From Pseudomonas lini (lineage in GTDB: Bacteria > Pseudomonadota > Gammaproteobacteria > Pseudomonadales > Pseudomonadaceae): a stretch of DNA of 64,000 nucleotides. This document shows, in pieces, positions 9,644-17,348 of the stretch. Made by a program: the position numbers and the translations under genes. Each line of letters starts with the position of its first letter. Position 1 is the first letter of the stretch. The stretch lies in the NCBI RefSeq assembly GCF_001042905.1, contig NZ_JYLB01000009.1:230615-294614 (forward strand), written 5' to 3'. The notes under the pieces are model-generated. The model saw only the letters and a program-made list of their open reading frames with translations, made no database searches and was not told where the DNA came from.

Positions 9644-10444
9644 ATGAGCAAGAGAAAGCTAATCCCACTGCTGATCTACATCCTGTTCCTGCTGGTGCCG
9701 ATCTACTGGCTGCTGAACATGTCCTTCAAGAGCAACACCGAAATCCTCGGCGGTTTGACGCTGTTTCCCCAGGATTTCACCTTCGCCAACTACAAGGTGA
9801 TCTTCACTGACCCGAGCTGGTACACCGGTTATCTCAACTCGCTGTACTACGTGAGCCTGAACACGGTGATTTCCCTGAGCGTGGCGCTGCCGGCGGCGTA
9901 TGCGTTTTCACGCTATCGTTTCCTCGGTGACAAGCACCTGTTCTTCTGGCTGTTGACCAACCGCATGGCGCCACCGGCAGTGTTCCTGCTGCCGTTTTTT
10001 CAGCTGTATTCCTCGATCGGGCTGTTCGACACCCATATCGCGGTGGCGTTGGCTCACTGTCTGTTTAACGTGCCGTTGGCGGTATGGATTCTTGAAGGCT
10101 TCATGTCCGGCGTTCCTAAGGAAATTGACGAAACCGCCTACATCGACGGCTACAGTTTCCCCAAGTTCTTCGTGAAGATATTCGTCCCGTTGATTGGCTC
10201 CGGGATCGGCGTTACGGCGTTTTTCTGCTTCATGTTTTCCTGGGTCGAGCTGCTGCTGGCGCGAACTTTGACCTCGGTGAACGCCAAACCCATCGCGGCG
10301 GTGATGACCCGCACGGTCTCGGCGTCTGGCATCGACTGGGGTGTGCTGGCGGCTGCGGGAGTGTTGACCATCCTGCCGGGCATGTTGGTGATCTGGTTTG
10401 TTCGCAACCACGTGGCCAAGGGCTTTGCTCTGGGCCGGGTATGA
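9644..10444 (+). CDS. glpQ: ABC importer permease, GlpQ-like
   Basis: A 266-residue inner-membrane permease of the MalG type with the EAA motif EIDETAYIDGYSFPKFFVKI. I chose the ATG at 9644, which has GAGG at 9634-9637 in front. A GTG at 9632 overlapping the glpP stop is the alternative and would add four residues. Not to be confused with GlpQ, the glycerophosphodiester phosphodiesterase. Confidence 0.85.
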   Translation: MSKRKLIPLLIYILFLLVPIYWLLNMSFKSNTEILGGLTLFPQDFTFANYKVIFTDPSWYTGYLNSLYYVSLNTVISLSVALPAAYAFSRYRFLGDKHLFFWLLTNRMAPPAVFLLPFFQLYSSIGLFDTHIAVALAHCLFNVPLAVWILEGFMSGVPKEIDETAYIDGYSFPKFFVKIFVPLIGSGIGVTAFFCFMFSWVELLLARTLTSVNAKPIAAVMTRTVSASGIDWGVLAAAGVLTILPGMLVIWFVRNHVAKGFALGRV

Positions 10445-10451
10445 GGAACTG

Positions 10452-10727
10452 ATGATGGAATGGATGAGTTGGACTGGTCCCACGGCGGCGTTCTTCAGCG
10501 TCATTGCCTTGACTCTGGCAGGCATGACGACCTGGGAGTTGCGTTCGCCGAGTATCCCTCGGCGTGGCTTTTTGCCGATTGCCACCACCCGTGGCGATCG
10601 GCTGTTTATCGGTCTTCTCGGCAGCGCCTACCTGCATTTGCTGGTAATCGGCGTCACCGACTGGAGCATCTGGGTGGCGTTCGCGTTGTCCCTGGTGTGG
10701 CTGTTGGCTGTGATGCGTTGGGGCTAG
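10452..10727 (+). CDS. glpU: Small membrane protein, DUF2160 family (GlpU-like)
   Basis: A 91-residue protein with two or three hydrophobic helices (VIALTLAGMTTWEL; LFIGLLGSAYLHLLVIGVTDW; WVAFALSLVWLLAVMRW). It lies in the operon after the permeases behind GAGGAACT. Such a small DUF2160 protein accompanies glpSTPQ-type importers, which suggests an accessory membrane subunit. Its biochemical role is unknown. ATG at 10452 or 10455 are equally possible. Confidence 0.8.
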   Translation: MMEWMSWTGPTAAFFSVIALTLAGMTTWELRSPSIPRRGFLPIATTRGDRLFIGLLGSAYLHLLVIGVTDWSIWVAFALSLVWLLAVMRWG

Positions 10728-10773
10728 TCGAATCGCTCGGCAATCGTGCTCCGCCACTTAAACAGGAGGTCTT

Positions 10774-12516
10774 ATGTTCGATAAAAACAATAAGCTGCGA
10801 CATAGCATTTCATTGGCAGCCATGCTGGCACTCAGCGGTTTGAGCGCATCTGCCTGGGCTGATGCCTATGAAGACGCCGCCAAGAAATGGATTGGCAGCG
10901 AGTTCAAACCGTCTACCCTCACCCCGGAACAGCAGCTCGAAGAGTTGAAGTGGTTCATCAAGGCGTCCGAGCCGTTTCGCGGAATGAGCATCAAGGTGGT
11001 CTCGGAGACCATCGCGACCCACGAATATGAATCCAAAACGCTGGCCAAGGCCTTCACCGAAATCACCGGGATCAAGCTGACCCACGACTTGCTGCAGGAA
11101 GGCGACGTGGTGGAAAAGCTGCAGACCCAGATGCAATCGGACAAGAACATCTATGACGGTTGGGTCAACGACTCGGACCTGATCGGTACGCACTTTCGCT
11201 ATGGCAAGACCGAATCGATCACCGACCTGATGGCCAACGAAGGCAAGGCCTACACCTCGCCGACCCTGGACATTAAAGACTTCATTGGCATCTCGTTCAC
11301 TACCGCGCCAGATGGCAAGGTCTATCAACTGCCCGACCAGCAGTTCGCCAACCTCTACTGGTTCCGCGCCGACTGGTTCGAGCGGGCGGATCTGAAAGCG
11401 AAATTCAAAGAAAAATACGGTTATGAACTGGGCGTACCAGTGAACTGGTCGGCCTATGAAGACATCGCCAAATTCTTCAGCGAAGACGTCAAGGAAATCG
11501 ACGGCAAGCGCGTCTACGGCCACATGGACTACGGCAAGAAAGACCCATCCCTCGGCTGGCGCTTCACTGATGCCTGGTTCTCCATGGCCGGCGCTGGCGA
11601 TAAAGGCATACCCAACGGTCTGCCAGTGGACGAGTGGGGCATTCGCGTCGAGGATTGTCATCCGGTCGGTTCCAGCGTAACCCGCGGCGGCGACACCAAC
11701 GGCCCGGCGGCGGTCTATGCAACCACCAAATACGTCGACTGGATGAAAAAATACGCGCCACCGGAAGCGGCGGGCATGACCTTCTCCGAATCCGGCCCTG
11801 TGCCGTCCCAAGGCAACATCGCCCAGCAGATCTTCTGGTACACCGCGTTTACCGCCGACATGACCAAACCGGGCCTGCCGGTGATGAACGCCGACGGCAC
11901 GCCGAAATGGCGCATGGCACCCTCGCCAAAAGGCCCGTACTGGGAGGAGGGGATGAAGCTCGGTTATCAGGACGCCGGTTCCTGGACCTTCCTCAAATCC
12001 ACGCCTGAAAAGCAAAAGCTCGCGGCCTGGCTGTACGCGCAGTTCGTAACGTCGAAAACCGTATCCCTGAAAAAAACCATCGTCGGCCTGACCCCGATCC
12101 GCGAATCGGATATCAACTCGCAAGCCATGACCGACCTGGCACCGAAACTCGGTGGTCTGGTGGAGTTCTATCGCAGCCCGGCCCGCGTGCAATGGACCCC
12201 GACCGGGACCAACGTGCCGGACTATCCTCGTTTGGCGCAACTGTGGTGGAGCCACATCGCGGAAGCCGCCAGTGGCGAGAAAACGCCACAACAGGCACTG
12301 GACGGTCTGGCCAAGGATCAGGATGCGATCATGACCCGTCTGGAACGCTCCAAGGTACAACCGACCTGCGGGCCGAAAATGAATCCGGAGCGGGATGCGC
12401 AGTACTGGTTCGATCAGCCGGGTGCGCCGAAAGCGAAACTGGCGAACGAGAAGCCTAAAGGCGAAACCGTGAGCTATGCCGAGCTGCTGAAATCGTGGGA
12501 GGCGGCGCGTAAATAG
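10774..12516 (+). CDS. glpV: Periplasmic solute-binding protein, GlpV-like
   Basis: A 580-residue family 1 extracellular solute-binding protein, longer than the usual 400-450 residues for this class but like the binding protein of the rhizobial glycerol importer. It has a signal peptide with probable cleavage after SAWA (about residue 29). A strong ribosome site, AGGAGGT, precedes the ATG, fitting the excess of binding protein over membrane subunits. It is the last gene of the operon, followed by a terminator. The substrate is probably glycerol or another small polyol; the sequence alone cannot decide. Confidence 0.85.
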   Translation: MFDKNNKLRHSISLAAMLALSGLSASAWADAYEDAAKKWIGSEFKPSTLTPEQQLEELKWFIKASEPFRGMSIKVVSETIATHEYESKTLAKAFTEITGIKLTHDLLQEGDVVEKLQTQMQSDKNIYDGWVNDSDLIGTHFRYGKTESITDLMANEGKAYTSPTLDIKDFIGISFTTAPDGKVYQLPDQQFANLYWFRADWFERADLKAKFKEKYGYELGVPVNWSAYEDIAKFFSEDVKEIDGKRVYGHMDYGKKDPSLGWRFTDAWFSMAGAGDKGIPNGLPVDEWGIRVEDCHPVGSSVTRGGDTNGPAAVYATTKYVDWMKKYAPPEAAGMTFSESGPVPSQGNIAQQIFWYTAFTADMTKPGLPVMNADGTPKWRMAPSPKGPYWEEGMKLGYQDAGSWTFLKSTPEKQKLAAWLYAQFVTSKTVSLKKTIVGLTPIRESDINSQAMTDLAPKLGGLVEFYRSPARVQWTPTGTNVPDYPRLAQLWWSHIAEAASGEKTPQQALDGLAKDQDAIMTRLERSKVQPTCGPKMNPERDAQYWFDQPGAPKAKLANEKPKGETVSYAELLKSWEAARK

Positions 12517-12534
12517 TCGTCTGTAATGTGAAAC

Positions 12535-12565
12535 GCAAACGGCACCGTAAGGTGCCGTTTTGCTT
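12535..12565 (+). terminator. Intrinsic terminator of the importer operon
   Basis: GCAAACGGCACC and GGTGCCGTTTTGC pair around GTAA, followed by TTT, 19 bases after the glpV stop. Confidence 0.85.
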
Positions 12566-12580
12566 TGTGCCTGTTCCACC

Positions 12581-12670
12581 GCCTTCGCGAGCAAGCCCGC
12601 TCCCACATTGAACTGCATTCTTTCTGACAGAACGTGGCCCCCTGTGGGAGCGGGCTTGCTCGCGAAGGCG
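12581..12670. repeat. REP pair (REPIN), GTGGGAGCGGGCTTGCTCGCG family
   Basis: Inverted copies GCCTTCGCGAGCAAGCCCGC and its complement flank about 35 bases. Other members of this family are at 34191, 39737, 47219, 53645, 61858 and, altered, at 15264 and 58205. Confidence 0.9.
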
Positions 12671-12693
12671 TCATTGAAAACGCCGCAAACACT

Positions 12694-13008
12694 TCAGGTC
12701 AACGCCGCCAGTTGTTCAACCGTCTCCGGAAAGCGCTCCACCAGCCGGATCAGCGTGGTGGCCTGAGCATTAGGTTTCGCCCGTCCTTGTTCCCAGTTCT
12801 CCAGCGTCCGGGTGTTGGTGCGCAAGTACATCGCGAATACCGAACGGGAAAGGTTGAGCTGTTGGCGTATGGCTACCACTTCCTCGGCAGTGATTGGCAC
12901 CAGTTTTGGCAGTTTGACCTTGTGGGTTCGCAGCGTGACCTTGCCTTGGCGCTCGTCGGCCAAGGCTTCAAGGCCTTCCATCAGTTCGGCAAAAATGTCA
13001 CGTTTCAT
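12694..13008 (-). CDS. higA-2: Antitoxin HigA-2 (helix-turn-helix)
   Basis: A 104-residue antitoxin. The N-terminal part (MKRDIFAELMEGLEALADER) is the flexible segment that in the Vibrio HigA2 family binds the toxin. Residues about 40-100 form an Xre-type helix-turn-helix (IRQQLNLSRSVFAMYLRTNTRTLENWEQG) that would bind the operon promoter. It overlaps the upstream toxin gene by 11 bases, the toxin-first order expected for this family. The start ATG is at 13008. Confidence 0.88.
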   Translation of the reverse strand: MKRDIFAELMEGLEALADERQGKVTLRTHKVKLPKLVPITAEEVVAIRQQLNLSRSVFAMYLRTNTRTLENWEQGRAKPNAQATTLIRLVERFPETVEQLAALT

Positions 13009-13348
13009 GGTGGGATCTCGTGTTGATTTCGCTATCTAGAGTTTGTCTGAAAAGTTTCTTCTGGGAAGGCGACAAGTCGTCTTGCTCGTTTTTGCTATAT
13101 ACGGTGAACAGCCAGAATTGATCAAAACCCGACCACCAGTAATAAATCACCCTTAGTCCACTGCGCTTGCCTTTGCCTCGTCGCTGGTCGGAGAAACGGA
13201 CCTTTCGCAACCCGCCCATACCTTCCACCAGGTCGCCAGTTTCCGGGTTTTTCAGCAGCTCCAGTTGAAAGCTGCGAAACAGTTCGTCGTCCAGGTAGTC
13301 ATTTCTGTGCTTTTGAAATACGGGTAATTCGATAAAAAGAGCGTCCAT
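12998..13348 (-). CDS. higB-2: mRNA interferase toxin HigB-2 (RelE/ParE fold)
   Basis: A 116-residue toxin. I recognise the HigB2 pattern from Vibrio cholerae: E-F-K-R-Y-L-D-D then FQ-EL--NP--GD---G-GGLRK-R, GKGKRSGLRVIYYW, and a final LFTVYSKNEQDDLS. The family cleaves mRNA on the ribosome. I chose the internal ATG at 13348 (MDALFIELPVFQKH), since the longer frame to 13399 adds residues the family lacks. The gene appears intact, without frameshift. Lack of a mobile-element border suggests an old insertion. Confidence 0.88.
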   Translation of the reverse strand: MDALFIELPVFQKHRNDYLDDELFRSFQLELLKNPETGDLVEGMGGLRKVRFSDQRRGKGKRSGLRVIYYWWSGFDQFWLFTVYSKNEQDDLSPSQKKLFRQTLDSEINTRSHHET

Positions 13349-13371
13349 GTTCTGTACGTTAACTGCGTATA

Positions 13372-13399
13372 TTTCTATCACAAGAATCGAATAGGTCAA
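13372..13399 (-). promoter_or_regulatory. Candidate sigma-70 promoter of higB-2/higA-2
   Basis: On the minus strand TTGACC and TAGAAA are separated by 16 bases, ending about 23 bases before the higB-2 start. GTTAAC between promoter and start may be part of an operator for HigA. Confidence 0.45.
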
Positions 13400-13548
13400 G
13401 GCTTCTGTTCCTGCCCAATTCGGTCAAGTCATTACGTTAAAGTCGCAGGCAGGATCTGGATGTAGGACGCGGCTGATTCACCCGCGAGGCGATTCTGGAT
13501 ATCGCGGGGAAGAGGAGCAGAGGTCGGTCGGTTAAACATTTAGAGTCA

Positions 13549-13806
13549 TCACTGAGCGTGAGGAAACCCCAACCGAAACACCGTCATCGCCCCCGGCAAG
13601 CTCTTAACCTCGGCCACCCCCTGATGCAAACTCATGCGCACGATGGCCAAGCCCAGTCCGGTGCTGCCTTGCGAGCGCGAACGGCTGCTGTCGACCCGGT
13701 AAAAACGGTCGAACAGGTGCGGCAGATGCTGTGCTTCGATGAGGCATTGGACAGCAGGTTCGAGATCGCCCGTTGAATCCGTTTGCATTGACTGGTGGCG
13801 TCATGG
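13549..13806 (-). pseudogene. Wrecked sensor histidine kinase fragment (CopS/CusS type)
   Basis: Two pieces of a kinase ATP-binding domain survive in different frames. Around 13743-13775 one frame reads KRIQRAISNLLSNA, the N box. A second frame from about 13725 to 13549 reads AQHLPHLFDRFYRVDSS and then GSTGLGLAIVRM, the F and G2 boxes, and ends FRLGFP like heavy-metal sensor kinases. The G1 box (DxG) and about 30 residues are missing between them, and nothing of the membrane, HAMP or His-box regions remains. I read it as a decayed copper-type sensor kinase gene. Confidence 0.75.
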
Positions 13807-13895
13807 CGTTGTGGCTGCGGGACATTCCGCTGTCGATCTCGGCGGGCGTCGGTTTTTTAACTTCCACCCCCTAAACCAACTCTGTGAATACGACC

Positions 13896-14006
13896 CCTGT
13901 GGCGAGGGAGCTTGCTCCCGCTGGACTGCGCAGCAGACCCCGCTTTTCAGATCAAGAGCAAGGGCCGCTTCGCGCCCCAGCGGGAGCAAGCACCCTCGCC
14001 ACAGGT
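13896..14006. repeat. Inverted repeat of a third palindromic family
   Basis: CCTGTGGCGAGGGAGCTTGC and its complement (GCAAGCACCCTCGCCACAGG, one mismatch) flank about 65 bases, giving a REPIN-like hairpin distinct from the other two families in sequence. Confidence 0.8.
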
Positions 14007-14152
14007 ATTTCTCAGTATGCAGATTTTCTGAGTGATCAATACTCTGCAATGACTGCCCCTCCACATAACGGATATGTAATCTCCACGCCACCGTCACGAA
14101 AGGTTCGGATTGTTACCTTGATCCCGTCAGTTAATTAAACGAGGAATCAAAC

Positions 14153-14353
14153 ATGAAACTTGCACAACTGAGTGCGTTTGCAGCGGCATTGGTGATGTCT
14201 TCCGTGGTCTTGGCTGAAGGTGGTGGCGACCGGGCATTTGAAAAAATGATGGTGGCCAATGACCGGTCGGTAGAGAAGTTTGTCGCCAAAGAGCAGGCGC
14301 GCGACCCCATCGTTGTGAATGAAAAGAAAGACGACAAGACCAAAGACCTGTAA
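14153..14353 (+). CDS. Small secreted protein, PtrA-like
   Basis: A 66-residue protein behind GAGGAATC with a clear signal peptide (MKLAQLSAFAAALVMSSVVLA, cleaved before EGGGDRAFE). The mature part is about 45 residues, charged, with a Lys/Asp-rich tail. The AEGG-DR start of the mature protein resembles the PtrA N-terminal family of Pseudomonas, which lies next to copRS in P. aeruginosa. A ruined copper-type kinase lies just upstream here, which fits. The PtrA assignment is from memory of the family and is tentative. Confidence 0.6.
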   Translation: MKLAQLSAFAAALVMSSVVLAEGGGDRAFEKMMVANDRSVEKFVAKEQARDPIVVNEKKDDKTKDL

Positions 14354-14399
14354 GGGTGCCCGACATCCAATCCCCGCGCGCAACGTGGCGACCGTCCCC

Positions 14400-14420
14400 G
14401 TAGGAGCTGCCGAAGGCAGT
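14400..14420. repeat. Half REP, GTAGGAGCTGCCGAAGG family
   Basis: CGTAGGAGCTGCCGAAGGCA without its inverted partner nearby. Confidence 0.7.
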
Positions 14421-14494
14421 GCGTATTTCAATCGGAGTTCCGGTTTGTCCGCGCACCACACAGATCGTATTTCAATTCGGGATGTTTAAAGGTT

Positions 14495-14800
14495 GTGGAG
14501 AAAACGCAGAACCTTCCCACAATGTTTTCAGGTTGTCCGTCGGACGTCCGGTCTCTAGCCTGTGTACGTCGCTGCCAATTCAGCGACCGGGATTGGAACC
14601 CCGCGGCTCCACTGAAAGCAAAAGCGCCTTTCATGACGTATGCTTGCGCACCTTGATGGTGTGCACTCCGTTATGGCGGCTGTGCGCGGGAGACTTCGAG
14701 TCTGTCGGGTTTTGCTCAGTGGCCCGGGTTCCAACCTGCGTACAGCTGCCTCCCTTCGATTGGAACCGAATGGGTCAGCTCTAACCATCACGCTGAGTAC
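14495..14800 (+). other. Structured, internally repeated leader ahead of the DUF6124 gene
   Basis: No convincing gene here. Two related modules are visible: CCTGTGTACGTCGCTGCC...GATTGGAACC (14559-14599) and CCTGCGTACAGCTGCC...GATTGGAACC (14735-14767). The first contains a perfect 7-base hairpin, GTCGCTG/CAGCGAC (14568-14587); between them is AGACTTCGAGTCT (14691-14703). The layout suggests a structured RNA leader. Resemblance to phage-type C4 antisense RNAs is only a guess. Confidence 0.45.
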
Positions 14801-14807
14801 CAAAATC

Positions 14808-15176
14808 ATGAAAAAACCAACACCAAACCCTCCCGAAACAGAAGCCGACACAACGTCCCCCTACGCCGCCCTCGACTCCAAAAAACTCCACGAAGCTGCC
14901 GAACGAGCGCTCGATTACTACCTGAACCCTACCGCCCACGTCATGGCCACGCCCTACACCCCCAACCAGATGTATTTCGCCAATCCCAAAGCCGACACCG
15001 AATCCCTGCTGGCCAATGCCAGCGAGTCATTATCCTCGGCCACAGTCATGCTCGGGGACTTCGCCGCGCTGCTGGAAGGCAGCCACCGCAAGACTTTGCT
15101 GGGTATTGCGCAAGTGGTGATGCTGGGAGAGTTGGCGGTGAATCAGGCGTTGGATAACGTCGAGCCGGGTGAGTAA
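14808..15176 (+). CDS. DUF6124 family protein
   Basis: A 122-residue cytoplasmic protein of a family found mainly in Pseudomonas. It starts MKKPTPNPPETEAD, continues SPYAALDSKKLHEAAERALDYYL, and ends in a helical region (ESLLANASESLSSATVM; GIAQVVMLGELAVNQALD). Function unknown. The ATG at 14808 gives the family's usual N-terminus; the open frame continues upstream through the structured leader but encodes nothing recognisable there. No strong ribosome site is visible, which may mean control by the leader. Confidence 0.8.
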   Translation: MKKPTPNPPETEADTTSPYAALDSKKLHEAAERALDYYLNPTAHVMATPYTPNQMYFANPKADTESLLANASESLSSATVMLGDFAALLEGSHRKTLLGIAQVVMLGELAVNQALDNVEPGE

Positions 15177-15195
15177 CTCTCCCGCAACGCAATCC

Positions 15196-15225
15196 CTGTA
15201 GGCACTGCCGAAGGCTGCGATCTTT
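15196..15225. repeat. Half REP, GTAGGAGCTGCCGAAGG family (degenerate)
   Basis: GTAGGCACTGCCGAAGGCTG followed by CGATCTTT, with two changes from the family sequence and no inverted partner. Confidence 0.65.
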
Positions 15226-15263
15226 GGTTAACGCCAAGGTGATGGGGGAATTACAATTTCGTC

Positions 15264-15369
15264 ATGTGGGACGAGCCCCAAGTACAGTGAGTCTGCTCGC
15301 GATGGCGGAGTGTCAGGCAATGAAGATGTTGATTGTGCCGACGCCATCGCGAGCAGGCTCGCTCCCACA
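15264..15369. repeat. Interrupted REP pair, GTGGGAGCG family
   Basis: The right arm (CGCCATCGCGAGCAGGCTCG followed by CTCCCAC) is intact. The left arm, GTGGGACGAGCC...CTGCTCGCGATGGCG, is split by about 15 extra bases, so the hairpin is damaged. Confidence 0.65.
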
Positions 15370-15415
15370 TTGGTTTGGGTGAGTCTGATGAATCACATGT
15401 GCGCAGATGTGGCTT

Positions 15416-15601
15416 CTACTTTTCGAAGGTATCTAGCAGACCGTCTGACAGAGGGGCATCGAGGTCATCGGGAAGTGTGAGTTTGCCCTTCATGGCGCCG
15501 ATCCGTTGTACGCGCGTTTTTTTCAAAGTGACTCTGCTTTGGCGTTCTTCGGCTAACGCCTCGAGGCCGTCCATCAACTCTGAAAAAACATCTCGCTTCA
15601 T
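15416..15601 (-). pseudogene. Hybrid antitoxin relic: HigA-2 N-terminus joined to a Phd-type C-terminus
   Basis: A 61-codon open frame. Residues 1-27 (MKRDVFSELMDGLEALAEER then QSRVTLK) closely match the first 27 residues of HigA-2 encoded at 13008. The rest, IGAMKGKLTLPDDLDAPLSD followed by GLLDTFE, is the toxin-binding tail of Phd/YefM-type antitoxins. No DNA-binding domain remains. The 25 bases upstream resemble the toxin-antitoxin junction of the intact locus (ATCAAGTGGAGATCGCGAACC), and an overlapping frame there encodes EIANHE, like the HigB-2 tail EINTRSHHE. No toxin gene survives. It may still be translated. Confidence 0.65.
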
Positions 15602-15717
15602 GGTTCGCGATCTCCACTTGATAGTTGAGCTTCGAATTTAACGACAAATGGCTCCTGTCGAATGTCAGCCATTGCTCACCGCTTTGCAGGCAAACTCCGA
15701 AAAAGGGGGAGGGCGTT

Positions 15718-15808
15718 GAAGATCAAAAGATCGCAGCCTTCGGCAGTTCCTACAGGGTGCACGCCATCCCAATGTAGGAGCTGCCGAAGGCTGCGATCTT
15801 TTGATCTT
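15718..15808. repeat. REP pair (REPIN), GTAGGAGCTGCCGAAGG family
   Basis: Inverted copies GATCAAAAGATCGCAGCCTT... and ...AAGGCTGCGATCTTTTGATC with a spacer of about 22 bases, downstream of nuoN. Confidence 0.9.
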
Positions 15809-15821
15809 GTCCCCAAAACGC

Positions 15822-15850
15822 AAAAACGGCACCCTGAAGGTGCCGTTTCT
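15822..15850 (-). terminator. Intrinsic terminator of the nuo operon
   Basis: On the minus strand AAACGGCACC and GGTGCCGTTTTT pair around TTCAG and end in a T run, 28 bases after the nuoN stop. Confidence 0.88.
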
Positions 15851-15877
15851 GTTTTCTGCCGAGTATCGATTAAGCGA

Positions 15878-17341
15878 TCAACCCGTCAACCCCGTTTGCT
15901 GAACCAGGTTCAGCAGCGGCTGTGGATACAGGCCGAGGAAGAATGCCAGTACGGCAATTGCCAGCAGCATCACGCCGCCTGCACGTTGTTCCCAGTGCAG
16001 TTGCGCATCGTGGCGGCGCAGGTTCGGTTCCATCAGGTACAGGGTGACCATCACACGCAGGTAGTAGAAAACGCCGATGGCGCTGCCCAGTACCAGGGAG
16101 CCGACCAGCCACCATTGCTGCGACTCGACACCGGTGGCGATGATGTAGAACTTGCCGATGAAGCCCGCGGTCAGCGGGATACCGGCCAGCGACAGCATCA
16201 TCACGGTCAGGACAGCGGTCAGGTACGGACGGCGCCAGAACAGGCCGCGGTATTCGTACAGGGCATCCGCGTCACGGCCGTTGTACGGCGAGGACATCAG
16301 GGTGATCACGCCGAATGCGCCGAGGCTGGTGATCACGTAAGTGACCAGGTACACGCCGATGGCTTCCAGGGCCAGACCCTTGCTCGCCACCAAGGCGATC
16401 AGCAGGTAGCCGAAGTGAGCGATGGACGAGTAACCCAGCAGACGCTTGAGGTTGCTTTGGGTCAGTGCCAGCAGGTTACCGAACAGGATCGACGCGATGG
16501 CGATGATGGTCAGCACGTCGCTCAGCACGCCACTGCTCGCCGCTGGCGAGATCTGGAACAGACGCACCATCACCGCGAATACAGCGACTTTCGACGCGGT
16601 GGCCAGGAACGCTGCCACCGGTGCCGGGGCACCTTCGTAAACGTCCGGGGTCCAGAGGTGGAACGGTACCAGCGACAACTTGAACGCCAGGCCGATCAGC
16701 ATCATGCCCAGGCCCAGTTGAGCCAGAGAGCTTGGCAGACCGGTGGCCGCCAGGGCCTGACCGATGCCGTTGAAGCTCAGGCTGCCAGCGTCGGCGTAGA
16801 GCAGGGCCATGCCGAACAACAGGAACGCGGAACCGGCGGCCGACAGCACCATGTACTTGATACCGGCTTCCAGCGAGCGCTTGTTGAAGAAGGCATACGC
16901 CACCAGACCGTAAACCGGTACCGAGAGCAGTTCCAGACCGATGAACAAGCCGGCCAGGTGCTGCGCGCTGACCAGTACCAGGCCACCGGCGGCGGCCATC
17001 AGGATCAGCAGGTAAAGTTCTTCACGGTTGCCCGGGTAACCCGAACCGCCATCGCCGAGGTAGGCGTGGGCGAGAGTCACACAAGCGAGGGTGGCGACCA
17101 GGATCAGCGCCATGTACAAGCAAGCGAACGTGTCGATCTGCAGCAGTGGAGTCACGGCCAGCGGCGCGACTTTCAGGGCTGGCAGGATCGACAGCAGAGC
17201 CAGGTTCAGACCTGCCACCGACAGCAGGAAGGTCTGTGAGTGGTTGCGGCGCCATGCGATAGCCAGCATCACCACGATGATCGTGGCGCTGGTGATCAAC
17301 AACGGCGCAAGCGCGATAAAGTGTTGAGTCGTGAATTCCAT
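15878..17341 (-). CDS. nuoN: NADH-quinone oxidoreductase subunit N
   Basis: A 487-residue polytopic membrane subunit of complex I, one of the three antiporter-like proton-pumping subunits, with about 14 hydrophobic segments. I chose the ATG at 17341 (MEFTTQHFIALAPLL); the upstream in-frame extension is out of keeping with the family. It follows nuoM after 7 bases and is the last gene of the operon. Confidence 0.95.
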   Translation of the reverse strand: MEFTTQHFIALAPLLITSATIIVVMLAIAWRRNHSQTFLLSVAGLNLALLSILPALKVAPLAVTPLLQIDTFACLYMALILVATLACVTLAHAYLGDGGSGYPGNREELYLLILMAAAGGLVLVSAQHLAGLFIGLELLSVPVYGLVAYAFFNKRSLEAGIKYMVLSAAGSAFLLFGMALLYADAGSLSFNGIGQALAATGLPSSLAQLGLGMMLIGLAFKLSLVPFHLWTPDVYEGAPAPVAAFLATASKVAVFAVMVRLFQISPAASSGVLSDVLTIIAIASILFGNLLALTQSNLKRLLGYSSIAHFGYLLIALVASKGLALEAIGVYLVTYVITSLGAFGVITLMSSPYNGRDADALYEYRGLFWRRPYLTAVLTVMMLSLAGIPLTAGFIGKFYIIATGVESQQWWLVGSLVLGSAIGVFYYLRVMVTLYLMEPNLRRHDAQLHWEQRAGGVMLLAIAVLAFFLGLYPQPLLNLVQQTGLTG

Positions 17342-17348
17342 AGCGCTC

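Noticed and set aside
13400..13548. Possible small gene between higB-2 and the kinase fragment
   Set aside because: No frame with a start, ribosome site and reasonable length; it looks like decayed sequence.
14419..14784. Open frame of 121 codons ahead of the DUF6124 gene
   Set aside because: It runs through the duplicated hairpin region, lacks a ribosome site and domain, and has a composition like a structured RNA read by chance.
15657..17239. Open frame of 525 codons on the plus strand opposite nuoN
   Set aside because: It begins inside a REP element and is Gln/Arg/His-rich, the usual sign of an antisense shadow of a membrane protein gene.
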